A stretch of 64,000 nucleotides of DNA, taken from assembly GCA_003024785.1 (NCBI GenBank), contig PUQB01000050.1, forward strand, positions 62,001-126,000, given 5' to 3'. Below the pieces are notes generated by a model. The model worked only from the letters and a program-made list of their open reading frames with translations, made no database searches and had not been told where the DNA came from. Shown piece after piece: positions 13,276 to 25,506 of this stretch; the stretch's first letter is position 1, and each line of letters starts with the position of its first letter. Source of the DNA: Selaginella tamariscina (taxonomy: Eukaryota; Streptophyta; Lycopodiopsida; Selaginellales; Selaginellaceae). The position numbers and the translations under genes were made by a program.

Positions 13276-14284
13276 GCACGGCGCAGTATTTAGAGAAAGG
13301 GATAATACCTTAATTTAGTAAATTTTTATTTTTAATTTCGTGAATTTATTTTTAAGTTAGGATAAATTGAAACCTAATAAATTTATTCTTAAACTAGATC
13401 CTTAATCCACCTCTAGAATAATCGTTGAATATAATTTAAATTAATCATTATATCACATAAACTCATTATATATATATTAATAGTTACATGCACAAATGAA
13501 TATACAAGTATTGTTATACGACACAATAATTAAGTAAAAAATTTGTTTGAAACTTTAATCTTAAACAATCGACATAAAACTGTGTTTGACAGTTAATTAT
13601 CCTCGTATTCTCATGCACACATCTGTATCCATATAAGTAGGCTTGAACGTCTTAATTAGGTATTTTATATACTAATTATGGTTTATTGAAAGGATTTCCC
13701 ATGTGGTGCCAGGCATATAATACATTACCTAATTCTTCTTCCTAATATTAAAATTTATATGTATATAGATATAAGCTATAGACTATCGCTGGGAGTCACT
13801 CCTTAATCACTCGAACACATTATTAGCCACTTAATTCTGACTCGGAATATTCTCACGCATCTCAAGGACGTTAAGAATTCTGAGGCACTTGGAATTGCTG
13901 TTAATAAAGTTCAGACTACAACTCATATGTGTGTGCATACACATGTGCGCGCGTGTTTATGTTATATGTAGCCTTTGAAAGTGAGCTTCTTGTTAAAGCT
14001 TGGACAAAGCAGAAAAATATATCAAGCGTTTAGAAACATAGAAAAGTTAATTATATTATATAATAAGCTATTTATTATATATAAATATATACGTAATTAA
14101 AAACTATATATGTGCTTTCTAGTGAGATCAGTGGTGTTGCTCTATAAGGGGAGTCTAAGGCTCGCTTCAACGAAATTCAACTCTCTCTCTCTCTCTCTCT
14201 ATATATATACTCTCTCTCTATATACATATAGAGAGAGAGAGATACATGTATATACATATAAATCTTAATGAGTGAGTTCTACAG
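13276..14284. other. AT-rich DNA with CT microsatellites
   Basis: No gene recognised beyond the possible short exon at 13,867-13,925. A (CT)n-TA-(CT)n and inverted (GA)n tract lies at 14,180-14,240. Confidence 0.5.
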
Positions 14285-14460
14285 GAGCTGGAAAAGCTGT
14301 TAAACAAGTTTAGCGTAAAAGAATACGAGAGACTTGTTAATGACGCTTTTGAGATTGAAGGCCTTCATTGATCTTCTAACTGCTGCGGCCACCTCTAAGG
14401 TACACACACACACACAATATTGTGTTTGTATGTATACTATGTAAACTGGTTATCACTGTT

Positions 14461-14503
<43 letters not shown>

Positions 14504-14584
14504 ATATATATATTATACATGTAAATATTTTCATAAGGACAATTACACAGGGATATAAAGGAGCAAATGCTGAAAACGATTACG

Positions 14585-15775
14585 CTTGACGATCCCATAT
14601 ACACGTCAGTCCGGTAAACGTGGTGAAGAGTGTATTCTGGGGCTTCAGAAAACTAAACTGTACACTGTTGTGCTCCCTGCTCAAACAAACCATCGTTACA
14701 AGATGAAAATATACATTCACACATACATAGACATTACATATACATAATATGCATATATACAAGTACACGTACCTGCTCGTAAGTCCAGTTAATAAAGCTT
14801 TTCCGTTTAGTTAGTTTGATAATGTCCAAGACTTGTCCACTTAAACCGTCTGGTAGCCTGAGAATGAATTGCTCCGGCTCCGGTGGCTCAAGTACCTGCA
14901 AATAGATTTGCACATGCTTAATCAATTTACCAACACATGTGAAATATGCTTCAACGTATATCTGCCACGAATTTGTTGAAATATAACGTGTGCGTACCTT
15001 GGATGGTTTTATGAACTGGGAGATGTCGAACTTCTGGAGGTCGCTTCTGGCCTTTCCTCCGTAGCGGGTGGCCTTTGCTCGCCGGGGCGGTGGAAGGAGG
15101 AGGCAAAGGGCCAGCAGTACCATTCCTTTCTTCAGCAATTCGTAAGCATGATAAGGATCTGTCGAGTTTAGAAAGTTGAACTTGACATTCTTCTGCTCGT
15201 TCGTCATAATTTTCCTCTTGAAATCGACGCCATTCTTGGCAACGAAGTGGGCAGTCTTATCAATGATGCCTTTGATGTCGGGAGGTGGATGAATCATACC
15301 TGCACAATAATCTGTTAGTACGTAAACATACAAACAAGGAAAAAACTATGAGAAAATGTCCATGGAATTTTTGCATACAAAATATGCGGGAAAAAAACAG
15401 AAAGACAGTTTATTCAGAAAAAATATACAAAAAAAATACAAGGATTTTGTGGTACATATACACGACTTATATAAGATGCAAAAGCTAGCAATGAACAACA
15501 GAAAGAGACTGAGAAAGGGCTTTATGCAGAAAATATGGTGATAAACACGGATTTTACGGTGACAAGCACGGACTTTATGCAAAATACATGGATTTCATGC
15601 TACACCAGTAAAATCCACGCATTCTATGAAATACCTACACTCCTCGTCTGTGAAGCAACAACTGTGGGTTTTACAGGCGCTGGCGCTGGCGGCGGCTGGG
15701 ATTGCACCTGCGCTGCTGACAACGGGCCGGCTGTGGCGCCGGCAAGGGGTGTACCTCCCCTATCCCCGGCATGGC
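14585..15775 (-). pseudogene. SF3A1: 5' part of splicing factor SF3A1 (U2 snRNP, Prp21/SAP114)
   Basis: SF3A1 is a subunit of the SF3a complex of the U2 snRNP, acting in pre-mRNA branch-site recognition. On the minus strand a first exon (about 15,775-15,640) encodes an Ala/Pro/Gln-rich start ending VASQTRSVGI. The next exon (from about 15,303) encodes the first SURP module with HPPPDIKGIIDKTAHFVAKN and KFNFLNSTDPYHAY. A third (about 14,785-14,895) reads VLEPPEPEQFILRLPDGLSG. The last (about 14,585-14,690) holds the second SURP end, VQFSFLKPQNTLFTTFTGLT. These match plant SF3A1 in order. The rest of the usual 750-800-residue protein, including the ubiquitin-like C-terminus, is absent downstream, where (CT)n repeats follow. 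The first exon needs a one-base correction. Either a truncated copy or an assembly break. Confidence 0.7.
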
Positions 15776-15859
15776 TCCTCTGCTCAAGAACCCTAAAAAT
15801 GAATTGCCCTAAACCCGGTACATGTCGGCGTTATAATTTTATATTGATTTTTTAAATGT

Positions 15860-18800
15860 ATATATTAATTTTAAAATAAACTTGAAAACATCGAATAAAA
15901 TTATCATATTAGACTTTATATCATCTTATTTTTCACATATATATAGAATATTATTAGTTTATTTTAACATTAATAAATCAAAGAACCAGTTAAAAACTCC
16001 ATGATTCGAATTATGACATGCATTTCCATATAAAAACGATATCAATATAATACATATAATTAAATTACTATTGATATATCCAATTATATAATTTTTTATT
16101 TAGACCTAAAATAAAATTCAAAGACGTATTTTTCAATATACTTCAGCAAAGACTAAATACCATCGATTAAGATTTAGCAATGAAGGTAGAATATCTTGGA
16201 TTTTTACTATTGTTAATTTCTAAGAATTATTCTTAAGATATACTACTATGATTATTAACAATGCAATATATCTTAATAAAATTTTCTAATTGTGTCACTT
16301 ACATTTTCTTTTAGCTTTAAATTCTAAAATAATAATAAAATATATTACTAATATTTTATTTAATAATATGTTAAAGCTATATCTATATGATTATAATTTT
16401 TGAAGCTTAAAATAATATTCAATTAGGGTATATACTTGTGAATAAAAAAGTTCGGTATAATATATTACCCATTTACAAATAGATTTTATTTACCATAAAT
16501 TTTGATTTGGCACTAAAGGAACACTGTGGTAATATAACATTTGTGGCTATTCTTTTAATAATAAATGCTATGGTTAGCTAGAAATAATTATTAATGTAAT
16601 TAATATATGCTGTAACAATATTCCATTGTTTTATTTAAAATAAAATTTGATAACTTTTATAATACCCATGCACTCTTAACATAAGTATTTATTTCCTCTT
16701 CTATGTTCTTCTTTTTAATAATTTTTCATTTAAAAAAAAAAAAAGTCTCTTATAATTTAAATTCAATTTAATATTAATTTTAATTAATGACCTCTTACTT
16801 ATAACGTGTATGTTGTTTATATTGAATGTAAACAGAGATAACATTTTTATTAATGAGGTAAAAAGTATTTGATAAAATAGTTATGAAATGAGTATCTTAA
16901 AATATAATTTAAAAAGCCTTTCACATTATATTAATGTAAGGATACTTTGGTAATTTATAAGTGGAAGAGTATTTTCAAATTTTATAATAGTAATTTGAAT
17001 AATGCACAATTTTAAAACTTACAAAAAATTTAATATGTGATATTATATATAAGATAATTAAGGTTTAAACTATTCTTCACTTTAATACTTTACAATATTA
17101 ATTAGTTACGGTGCAAACCAAAATTTTATTATATAGAGAGGTTTTTGCTAAGGTTTTATTTTAAATGAAACCAATCATAATATATTATTTTTGAAGGGTT
17201 GAATAAGAGTTTTAATCATTTATATAAAAGAGATTATATATACATATTGTCAAAGTTTATTATACAACAAACATATGTTAAGAACTCTAATTCAAATAAG
17301 AATTTTAATATTAACAAAAGTGTATTTGAGATAAAATTAACATAAATAATACATATACATTGAAAGATGTGAATGCCACAATTACATATAAAAAAGGGTT
17401 TTTATTAACCTTATAACAACGATGCATTAATTTAAAATTCGTCAGTTAATTGTCGGTGCCATCATGTTCCTTATTGTAATTAAAGAGAGACAATACAACG
17501 TTAACAGAGCAAATGATAAACGAAGTGCGATGTTAATATCATTATTTATAAATTACTTAATGATTTTTATTCATTTAGGTATTTTATTATTTATAAATTC
17601 TTGGTTTAGAAAAGTTTAGACTTAATATATTCTCAATTAATATGATTAAGTTTCATCATATGTTTGAACTATTATGAGAAATAAAAATAAAAAAAGAAAA
17701 AGGTTATGTATATTAATGAGAAAATAATAAGAATAAAGTTCTTCATATGAAACATTTTCATTGGTTAATTATAATTTTAATCAAGTTATTATAATACATT
17801 AAATAAAAATAAATGTTATATTAGAAAGGTTTAAAATCATTTTATATTATATATTGGTTTGACTAAATTTAAAATATCTTTTGTGCACTTTAATAATCAT
17901 TCAAGAGTTATAATAGTCATGAAAAAGACATAATTTTCTTAAAATTATTTTATAACGCATTGAGTGTTTAAAAATATATTGTTTTATTTATAACTTGATA
18001 ATTTAAGAATCATTTTTTACTTTAAATTGTATTTACTTAGATAATGTTATTTATTATAAAAAAATTTATTTAGTTTAGATATGACATCTCACACTTTTTA
18101 AGTTTTTCATCTTACCATTAAATAAATGTTCATTAAGAAATATTTCATCATTATATACTCATATATAAAAAATTCTCTTGCATTATAAATATCATTTTCA
18201 CCATCATACACTTTAGTTAACACATGTAAAAAACTTTTACATTATAATTATTTAAGTCTTTTCACTATTTTAATATAGTCATATGACCACATGGATAAAA
18301 ATTAAAAGATATATAAATAATGGATCTAAATAAACATGGACATGTTTAAAACTTTTTTATAAATAGTCTTTGATATATAGATTTTATATTTTTATTTTTG
18401 GGTAAGGAAAGAGAAATCAAAGTAAAATTAAAGAAAAAAGAAAAGTAAAAGAGATTATGCAGCTTTACTTATTATAATGTTCTTGTTCAACGTCGATTTT
18501 TTCTTCAAACATCTTGTTTAAATTAAGCTTTTCAAGTTCATTCCACATTATGGTTTGTGCAAATTGGATCATTATCGAAACTACGTTTTTAATAAAATTA
18601 ACACTGTTTTGCATTATAATTATTACGCCTTTTATATTTTATAAAATAAAAAAATGTCTCTTGTAGTCAACAATCAACTCCACATACAATATTAAATCTA
18701 TTTTTTTGATTATAAATGATTTAGTTTTTAAATATGAATAATTTATTGATGATAATAACAATTCTTATAATAATATTTTAAATTACAAATGATATGATTC

Positions 18801-19430
18801 ATGATAACTACAAAGAAATGTATAGTTAAATAATTGGTATATTAAGATTTTAAACCAAAAAGTTAAATGCTAGTGTGAAAAGGTGCATTATTTATTAAAT
18901 TAAGTTTTCTATATTGGCCTTTAGTATTCAGGCTTAATTTATGTGTATATCCTTATCAAACATGTAATGGCTTATGTATTATATATTAATTTATCAACAT
19001 ATTTATTAGTATTTTTTATATATTGTAACATTGAAATATGCATTTATAATTAATTACAATTTATACGTAAAATATTAATCAAAACCCCTAACCCTAAACC
19101 CTAAGCCACAATAATAACTAAAAATTCTTTTGTGTAATTTTGAATGCGATATATATTATTAAATAAACTTTTTCAAGTTAAATAACAATATTTACATGTT
19201 TAAAAACATATTAACAAAGTTTTTACTTAATAAAATCATTTGTCCCTTTATAAACTTATAATGTGTAAATTTTTTTAAAGTTAATGTTATGCCTTCTCAA
19301 AATGATTGAGATTTACTGTTACAATCCGTATAACAAATTAAAGAATATTCCTCAAAAAGGTATAATTAGAATATTCCTAAAGAGATATACCTAGATTTAA
19401 GAATTAATGTATGGAAGCCTTTTTGGAGAG
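15860..19430. other. Long very AT-rich gene desert
   Basis: About 3.5 kb of AT-rich sequence with A/T runs and no supported gene on either strand. A short plant-telomere-like tract, CCCCTAACCCTAAACCCTAA, lies at about 19,085-19,105. Nothing else was recognised. Confidence 0.6.
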
Positions 19431-19605
19431 TAGCATGTGGAGACTAGAGACATCTCGGGGAGTCGGGTGGTTTTGTGAGGTTTCTAGTTTTACATAGTGG
19501 TGCCTTAACAATTGGCATCGGAGCAAGGTTCGAGATGGCAAGAGGTCTCCTATATATAAGCAAGGTTTTTGTATCTGAATATATCTGACATTTTTGAATA
19601 TATAT
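19431..19605 (+). mobile_element. Retrotransposon junction: PBS-like site and truncated gypsy LTR end
   Basis: Bases about 19,500-19,530 read CAATTGGCATCGGAGCAAGG, close to the plant initiator-Met-tRNA primer-binding phrase TGGTATCAGAGC that follows a 5' LTR. Directly after it, 19,530-19,603 match the last 75 bp or so of the gypsy LTR at 45,202-45,403, from GGTCTCCT through GAATATATAT to CTCTTTCA. Two different elements are therefore joined here, and the LTR end marks the left edge of the segmental duplication. Confidence 0.55.
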
Positions 19606-19869
19606 GCTCTTTCAAGATTAGAATAGCAATTATTTATAAGTAAATTGTTTCATTCGAAATTTAAATTAAAATTTAATAGATTTATATTTTGTTTATAAAG
19701 TTCTCAAAATAAATTTTACGTAGTTCAAATTTATTACTAACGGAAGTTCGTGTGTGTGTGAGAGACAGAGAGAGAGAGAGCCACACACAATGTATATCAT
19801 ATGCAGAACATGTTAATAGGAAAATGATTAATGTGTGTATATATGTGTGTGTGTGTGTGAAATAAAGAC

Positions 19870-20428
19870 AGGATATACACAGAAGCACCCTCACAAGGAG
19901 CAGGACACACTCGACCCGCACAACAAAGTTGTCATACACACACACACACACAGACGTATATGCATACCTGTAAACGCAGGGAATATATTTGTTTTCAAGA
20001 GCCTATCTAGTGCCTCTCTCCACCGGCCTTGATAGACCAACTCATTCCATTCTGGAATCTTGTTTCCAAGTGGGCATCCACTATTATCCTATAGATACCA
20101 ATTAACACATCAGGACATACATATGTGTGTATGCATGTGTGTGCGCACGTCTACTTACCTGGTTACAAAACGGAGTGCCACAATCCATACACCTTGCAGA
20201 CTGTGTCTTGAGCAGAGTATCATTCTTACCATCAGCTAGAACCTCCTTCCAGTCATTTACACGTTCCTCAGCAGGCCTATAAGGAAGAGATTCCCTCTCA
20301 TACATAACAAATCCCCTATGCTTTTCAGCAGTTGATGCCTAGACTCTGGGGTCACAACCTCCTGCAAGGACAATGTTGTAAATACACATTCATATAACAT
20401 ACATATGTTGTAGATATACACATATACA

Positions 20429-20478
<50 letters not shown>

Positions 20479-20635
20479 CACACACACACATATTACATGC
20501 CTGAGGTGCTGCTACTGACGCAGAATCCTTTGGTTCAGCGAGCTTCTTGAGCTCCTCAAAATTATCGACTTTAGAAAGCCGAGATTCTTCATCCCGTGAA
20601 GCTTCTTCTTTGGCCTTCTTTTCTTGAAAAACACG
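19870..20635 (-). pseudogene. GLT1: NADH-glutamate synthase fragment (copy A), linker and start of the GltD-like domain
   Basis: NADH-GOGAT makes two glutamates from glutamine and 2-oxoglutarate in plastids; its C-terminal third is a GltD-like FAD/NADH domain. Minus-strand exons give the acidic linker (20,635-20,497, with EEASRDEESRLSKVDNFEEL) and then [11 protein letters not shown] plus [13 protein letters not shown] (20,338-20,159). The next exon is [19 protein letters not shown] and [13 protein letters not shown] (20,088-19,968), and the last reads [10 protein letters not shown] (about 19,917-19,870). The Cys clusters match the conserved iron-sulfur ligands. The fragment is about 150 residues of a protein usually over 2,000. 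The last exon lacks an AG acceptor (CG instead), the linker exon does not join the next in phase, and everything downstream is missing. Confidence 0.8.
20400..20490. repeat. (TA)n-(CA)n microsatellite in GOGAT intron, copy A
   Basis: A (TA) tract followed by (CA)n between two glutamate synthase exons. The corresponding tract in copy B (46,230-46,318) has a different length. Such compound repeats fill introns throughout the window. Confidence 0.8.
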
Positions 20636-20920
20636 CTTGTAATGATGTGGTGTGTGTGGTGTGTGTAGAGAGAGAGAGAGAGAGAGAGATCATCATGCTC
20701 AAACTGTTACAGATGATGGTGAAGGGGATTCATCAACAGCGAGCTAGCTGCCATACACAGAGACGAGGAAGGAGTTCCCTCAAACTAAGGAGAGTAGAAA
20801 TTAGATTTTACTGCAAAAAATGAAGTTCTTAAACTCACATCTTACATAAATTTAAATATTAGTATTATCTCTTAAACTTTTTTTTCTATTAAAAAACGAA
20901 TTTTAAACACCATTACTTAC

Positions 20921-21024
20921 TGAGGAACATCAATCATAGCTGGTAAAGTGACGTGGATCCACGCGCACCCAACCTCACATGCCCTAATGATAATCAGATA
21001 AGTAAATTGCGGAAAATAATCAGG

Positions 21025-21059
<35 letters not shown>

Positions 21060-21747
21060 AGAGAGAGATGATTCATACATATAAGAGTTTTCTCCAAGCA
21101 TCTGGCTTCGTGCGGGCCATAGTCCTCTCCATAGGAGGTAAAGACCTGTTAAGAAAAAAATCAGTTTCAACACACACACACACACAACACACACACACAC
21201 ACACCTACACCTGGAAACAACCACCACCGGAGGAGTGTATTTCGTTCTGGTGCTGGATAGTAATAGTTCCCAAGATACACAGTCCAGTGTTCTGCCCAAC
21301 CATAAAACTTTTTGCCCAGCGTGTAGAGCTCAAAAAGAAGCTTCATGTCCTCTTCGCAGGGACAGTGTGCAACGATCTTCAAAATTGAATTGCATGATTG
21401 CAGATTAAGAACAGAAAGGAACATTTTTAAGCATTAAAATGCATAAAACAATGAGTTTTTGCATATTCATACACAAAATGCACAGATTCAGTCTCGGAGC
21501 CTTTCCAATGTCAATTTTTGTGAAGATTAAGAACACATTGCATGAATATATGCGATTTTGAAGATTTTGTATTGCGATTTTGAAGATTTTGTATTGCGAT
21601 TTTTCCGATTTCACATCAAAACATGATTTTTGTGTGCACATTGCATGATTATACAGGAAATTGTACCGGATCGTCTGAGCGGGAGCCTTTCGGATTGTCG
21701 GAATCCATCTCCTCGTTGATTGCAGCGGCGATGGACGCAACGTGCAT
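20921..21747 (-). CDS. Unrecognised small multi-exon gene (copy A)
   Basis: I do not recognise this family. Minus-strand exon-like pieces: a possible start exon MHVASIAAAINEEMDSDN followed by a Ser/Asp-rich stretch (about 21,747-21,655). A strongly exon-like block includes AHCPCEEDMKLLFELYTLGK and WAEHWTVYLGNYYYPAPE (about 21,380-21,215). Another lies at about 21,146-21,075 and one with CEVGCAWIHVTLPAMIDVPQ at about 20,985-20,921. It is divergent from LUC7, with starts about 150 bp apart, so the two could share a promoter. The same pieces recur almost unchanged in copy B, which supports real exons. Joining and frame are uncertain. Confidence 0.4.
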
Positions 21748-21896
21748 TCTTTCGTCACTTAAGCCCTCAGCCCTACGTTCGAACCATTTTGAATTTAATG
21801 AGGCGCTTCTTATATTCTTATAACGTATACATTTTTGTCAAATATATATTATTATTAAAATTAGGGCTAGGGTTAGGAGAAACAGGGTAAGAGAAA

Positions 21897-23864
21897 ATGG
21901 ACTCGTCCAGCTGCTTCTGGCCCCTGCCCCAAAATTCACTCCTTGCAGCTCCGCAAAGAGTGAGTTTACTGTGCGTGCGTGCAAAATATACGGTATATGG
22001 GTTATATGTACAATATGCAATTAATGTTTTCCCATGTTGAAATGTAATGCTCCTACTACGCAAAATTCGCCTTTTCATTTGTGTACATGCTTGTCCCATT
22101 GGAAAATGTGCTTTAATATATTATGAGTTAACAGAGTACTGCGTTTGTAGATACAACGAGCAGAAGAAGCATAACTACAGCAGGGATTTGGAGGAATGCT
22201 TGGAGAAGCACGTGTTAGAATGTGACAGGAAGATTCAGCGGGCTCTGAAGCGGCTAGATGAGGAAGATGTTCATGCGGCCACTGCAATTTGCGTCTCTGA
22301 AGTTACACGGGTAATTATAATGCAATACATATATAATGTGTCTGCGTGTGTAGTCTCAACGTTTTAAACTCCTCTGCAGTGTCCTCAAGGAACAGAATAC
22401 TCAAAGCAGATAAAGGAGCTTTTGAAGGCAGCAGACGATTTAGGTGAAGATATATATATATATATATATAGTGTGTGTGTGTGTGTGTTAAGAAGTTCTT
22501 CACAGCTTCCACTTAATCCTATAAGTGTTTGTTTTGTTCAGAGTTGGAAGGCAAGACTGATGAAAAAGCTAGAGCAATGGCAGAAATTGAGGACTTGAGA
22601 GCCAAAAGAGCAGATATACAAGTACGTGCTTTTATATTATCCTAATAAGCTATATATATGCATATATCAATGTAATCTGTGTCATTTTTAAGTGGTGTTA
22701 ATATATATACTATTTTTATTTTCAGGCTGCATTGCTTTTAGAAGCCTTCAACAAAGACAGGGCTTCGCTACAGGCACCTCCATTGGCTCCTATTCCATAT
22801 TTGGGACTTCCTCCTGATGCTGCGAGGACTCAAGAGATGATCAAAGAGAAATTAAGCAGGGCAGAAGTACTCGGTACTCTCTCTCTCTCTCTCTCGTTCG
22901 CACGCAGGCACAGACACAGAGCTAACGTGTTCTTTTCCGTGTTTAAAGGTGAACAAGGTATGATAGATGAAGCTCAAAAAGCGCTGGAGGAAGCAGAAGC
23001 TTTAAGGAAGGTATGAGCATGTAAAGTATAAAATTCGCTAATAAAATGTTAATATAGAATAAGGTACTGCATGATTTAGTGAATATGATTTGACTTGTAT
23101 TTTCAACAGCTTATTCCAAGGCACGAATCGACACTTCAACAAGACGTGCGAGCTGTAATCCCACTCCCTCTCCCTCTCACCATATTTACATAAAGATTTA
23201 ATTATTATGATTATTTGGCTGGCAGACGGATCAGAAGCTGCGTATCTAAGCATCTATGACAGGTAAAACTCATCAACGACCATAACATCAAAACCTATAA
23301 TTCCTTTCATTTACGCTATTGAATAAATATATACTCTACAAACGCACGATATGGAAATAATGTTTTGGGACGATGTTTTTCTTCAGTGATAGAAGGCTTG
23401 CGGACCATTTTGGTGGAAAACTCATCTCGGGTACATGCGGATCCGAGACAAGCTTGATGAACTTCGTGTAACTCTCACTTTCTCTGACCCTCTCTCTCTC
23501 TCTGTCTCTCTCTTATAATTTGATATGTTGAATGCAGGAGGAGAAAGAAAAGGCGAGAATACTCTCGGAAGAGAAGTAAGTCACTGGCTTATGTAGCTTT
23601 CCTGTATTCTAGACGCTATGACTCTGCATTTGTATGTTTTATTAATCTACGCAAATGCAGACATCGTGAAAGAGGTGGACCCACAGATGTGGAGCGAGTG
23701 AATGATCGTGAGAGACGTACACATACGCATACGCGAGAGAAAAGCCGAGAAAGGGATCGAGGTCGAGAAATCCGAGACCAAAGCCAAGAAAAGGATCGAG
23801 ACCGAGATCAGAGCCGAGAAAGGGACCGAGACCGAGTATTCGTGCGGGAACGCAGTCGTAAAAG
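21897..23864 (+). pseudogene. LUC7: LUC7-like U1 snRNP splicing factor, copy A (5'-deleted)
   Basis: LUC7 proteins belong to the U1 snRNP and help select 5' splice sites. Exons follow the family order: HSLQLRKE end of the first zinc finger (to 21,959), YNEQKKHNYSRDLEECLEKH and ECDRKIQRALKRLDEED (22,151-22,310), coiled-coil exons (22,380-22,443, 22,542-22,621), AFNKDRASLQ (22,726-22,873), EQGMIDEAQKALEEAEAL (22,949-23,010), second zinc finger (23,226-23,467) and an Arg/Glu/Asp-rich RE/RD tail (23,661-23,864). The start codon context is fused directly to the end of exon 2, deleting about 200 bp with the first finger's Cys residues. A 16-bp deletion near 23,243 removes DICGA of the second finger, and one base is lost near 23,421. 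The last exon is missing. Probably dead. Confidence 0.85.
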
Positions 23865-23879
23865 GTAATTAATATTCAC

Positions 23880-23916
23880 TTAACGTAATATTTGTGTGTG
23901 TGTGTGTGTGTGAGAG

Positions 23917-23955
<39 letters not shown>

Positions 23956-24150
23956 GTTTTGGTTACACACGGATGTACTGTAAGTATGACAAGATATATA
24001 AGCATTCTCTCTCTCTCTCTCTCTCTCTTTCTAACTCTCGATCTAGAGAGTGAGAGAGAGTTGTTTTGGTTACACACGATGTACTGTAAGTATGACAAGA
24101 TATACAAGCATACTCTCTCTCTCTCTCTCTAACTCTAACTCTCGATCTAC
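23880..24150. repeat. GA/CT microsatellites with a tandemly duplicated about 110-bp unit
   Basis: (GT)n-(GA)n is followed by a unit with GGTTACACAC, GATGTACTGTAAGTATGACA and (CT)n that occurs twice (about 23,957-24,060 and 24,068-24,150). This is where copy A leaves the duplication. Confidence 0.75.
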
Positions 24151-24870
24151 AGGGGGGGAGACTGCCACATGAAGGACCAGTGGAGGATCGCTGTCTTCGT
24201 AGCTTCAGTGCCAACATATTTCTTAGTGATGCTCGTGTTCGTGTTCATGCTAAGAGGGAAGAGGGATCCGATGTTAAACAGGGAGCATCTACACACATGC
24301 GAGTACTCTGTGATGGCACTGCTCATTTACTTGCTCACTGCAGCGACATACTTCACCAAAACTACAGACACATCGAGGGGAGGTGTTACTTGACGTTCTG
24401 TGTGTGCTGCTTGGTGTTCTTCCACTTCTGGGTGAGGATGGGGTGGCCTGTTTACTTGTGCTTGTTTCAACCTGAGAGGGAAATGGATGAGTTTGAGGAC
24501 TCTCTAAGAGAGCGTGAAGCTTCTATCTTCAGGTCTCTCTCCAGAGTACATAGTCTTCCCGATGCACAGTCCTCTGAAGGCGCTCTTACAAGCATTTGCG
24601 GATGCCACTGAGGAAGTCGAGCTCTATAAGGTCTTGTGTGTGTGTGTGTGTGTGTGTGTGGGGGTGGGAGAGAGAGAGAGAGATAGAGAGAGAGAGAGAT
24701 GATATATAAGGTTTTAGTATTACAGAAGAAGGTGAATGATCTGGAGATTCAAAAGCAAGACTTACTACATAGAAGGCACTTGCTTTTGGGACTACTGGGG
24801 CTGCAGATCGATGTTCCCCGGTTAAGTGTAAGGAACTCGGAACAGTTAATTAACTCAGCAAAGATTAAGT
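24151..24870 (+). CDS. Unrecognised exons downstream of LUC7 copy A
   Basis: After a CTACAG acceptor at about 24,151 an open stretch of some 210 bp reads RCLRSFSANIFLSDARVRVH and GTAHLLAHCSDILHQNYRHI; this continues in another frame as EVLLDVLCVLLGVLPLLGED. A further open stretch (about 24,540-24,630) reads LSPEYIVFPMHSPLKALLQA and FADATEEVELYK, ending at a GT-rich intron. After an acceptor near 24,724 it gives KKVNDLEIQKQDLLHRRHLL. The helical, Leu-rich composition and splice signals suggest a real gene, possibly the 3' part of something fused here by the rearrangement. I cannot name it. Confidence 0.35.
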
Positions 24871-25269
24871 AAAGTTTATTTTAAAAATATTTAAAGCTTA
24901 CATAGGTGCATTTTTTTACTGTAAAGTTTATGTAATAATAAAAAGAAAGAAAATAAACATTTAATACTCGTTGCTTCCAGCTTCATTTTAATATTAAAAA
25001 TATCATTTTAATGCATTATTATATAAAACAAAAATTCAACATTAAGGTATTTAATTTTATTGATATTTTATTAGGAAAAATGATACTAAAATAATACAGC
25101 GTTACAAAAATCATTATACTTTCGTTCAAAATAATTAACCGCAGTTTTTCAATTAAAAAATTAAAAAAAATTAATAAAGTTTAGAAAACTTATTAGAAAT
25201 AATTTCAAATTGAAGTGAAAACTAAAGATATGACATAATACTTAAAATAGTTAATATTATGAACACATT
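24871..25269. other. AT-rich DNA, no gene seen
   Basis: AT-rich spacer between the unrecognised exons and a third, diverged copy of the duplication's left edge. Nothing recognised. Confidence 0.6.
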
Positions 25270-25310
25270 TGATGTAAGTTCTTGGTTATTATGGTGTATG
25301 TGTGTGTGTA

Positions 25311-25343
<33 letters not shown>

Positions 25344-25506
25344 CTTCTAACACACACACATGTATATTATATGCACAAAATGTTAATAGAAAAATGATTA
25401 ATGTGTGTAAAGCTGAACCACTAACCGTTCTCTCAATTGCCCATCCATGCTTTCAGTATTATCTAAAGATATATTCACCTGCATTAAGGTCAAATAAAGA
25501 CACGAT
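25270..25506. repeat. Third, diverged copy of the duplication's left-edge sequence
   Basis: The order GTAAGTTCTT, (GT)n-(GA)n, ACACACAC, ATGTATATTATATGCA, ATGTTAATAGAAAAATGATT and AATGTGTG resembles 19,720-19,835 and 45,520-45,650 but with more differences. It is followed on the minus strand by an exon-like frame, MQVNISLDNTESMDGQLRER (about 25,500-25,420), that I do not recognise. It suggests an older duplication event in the same place. Confidence 0.5.

Larger units (their letters stand above)
11938..14400 (+). other. Possible scattered exons of an unrecognised plus-strand gene
   Basis: Several short stretches look exon-like. One starts ATG at about 11,938 (MPTTQRQEKNDPHMSV) and ends at a GAG|GTAATA donor near 12,008. 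One follows TTTAG near 12,100 and ends at GTG|GTAAGA. One lies at about 13,867-13,925, and one at about 14,285-14,399 has the frame ELEKLLNKFSVKEYERLVND and ends in AAG|GTACAC. They do not clearly join into one protein. I do not recognise the family, and the PPR remnant lies between them. Treat as weak. Confidence 0.25.
19604..23910. repeat. Segmental duplication, copy A
   Basis: The sequence from AGATTAGAATAGCAATTATT (19,613) onward is nearly identical, indels aside, to 45,404-51,250. Shared order: GA/GT microsatellites, glutamate synthase exons (-), an unrecognised gene (-), then LUC7 exons (+). Similarity stops within the GT/GA microsatellite near 23,910. Copy A differs by a deletion of the LUC7 5' end, a 16-bp deletion in LUC7 and the absence of the Rep element. 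Confidence 0.9.

Noticed and set aside
21838-22099. Minus-strand frames over LUC7 copy A exon 1-3
   Set aside because: Shadows of the LUC7 exons; similar frames recur in copy B.
23880-24150. Ser/Leu/Arg/Glu-rich open frames
   Set aside because: They translate (CT)n and (GA)n tracts.
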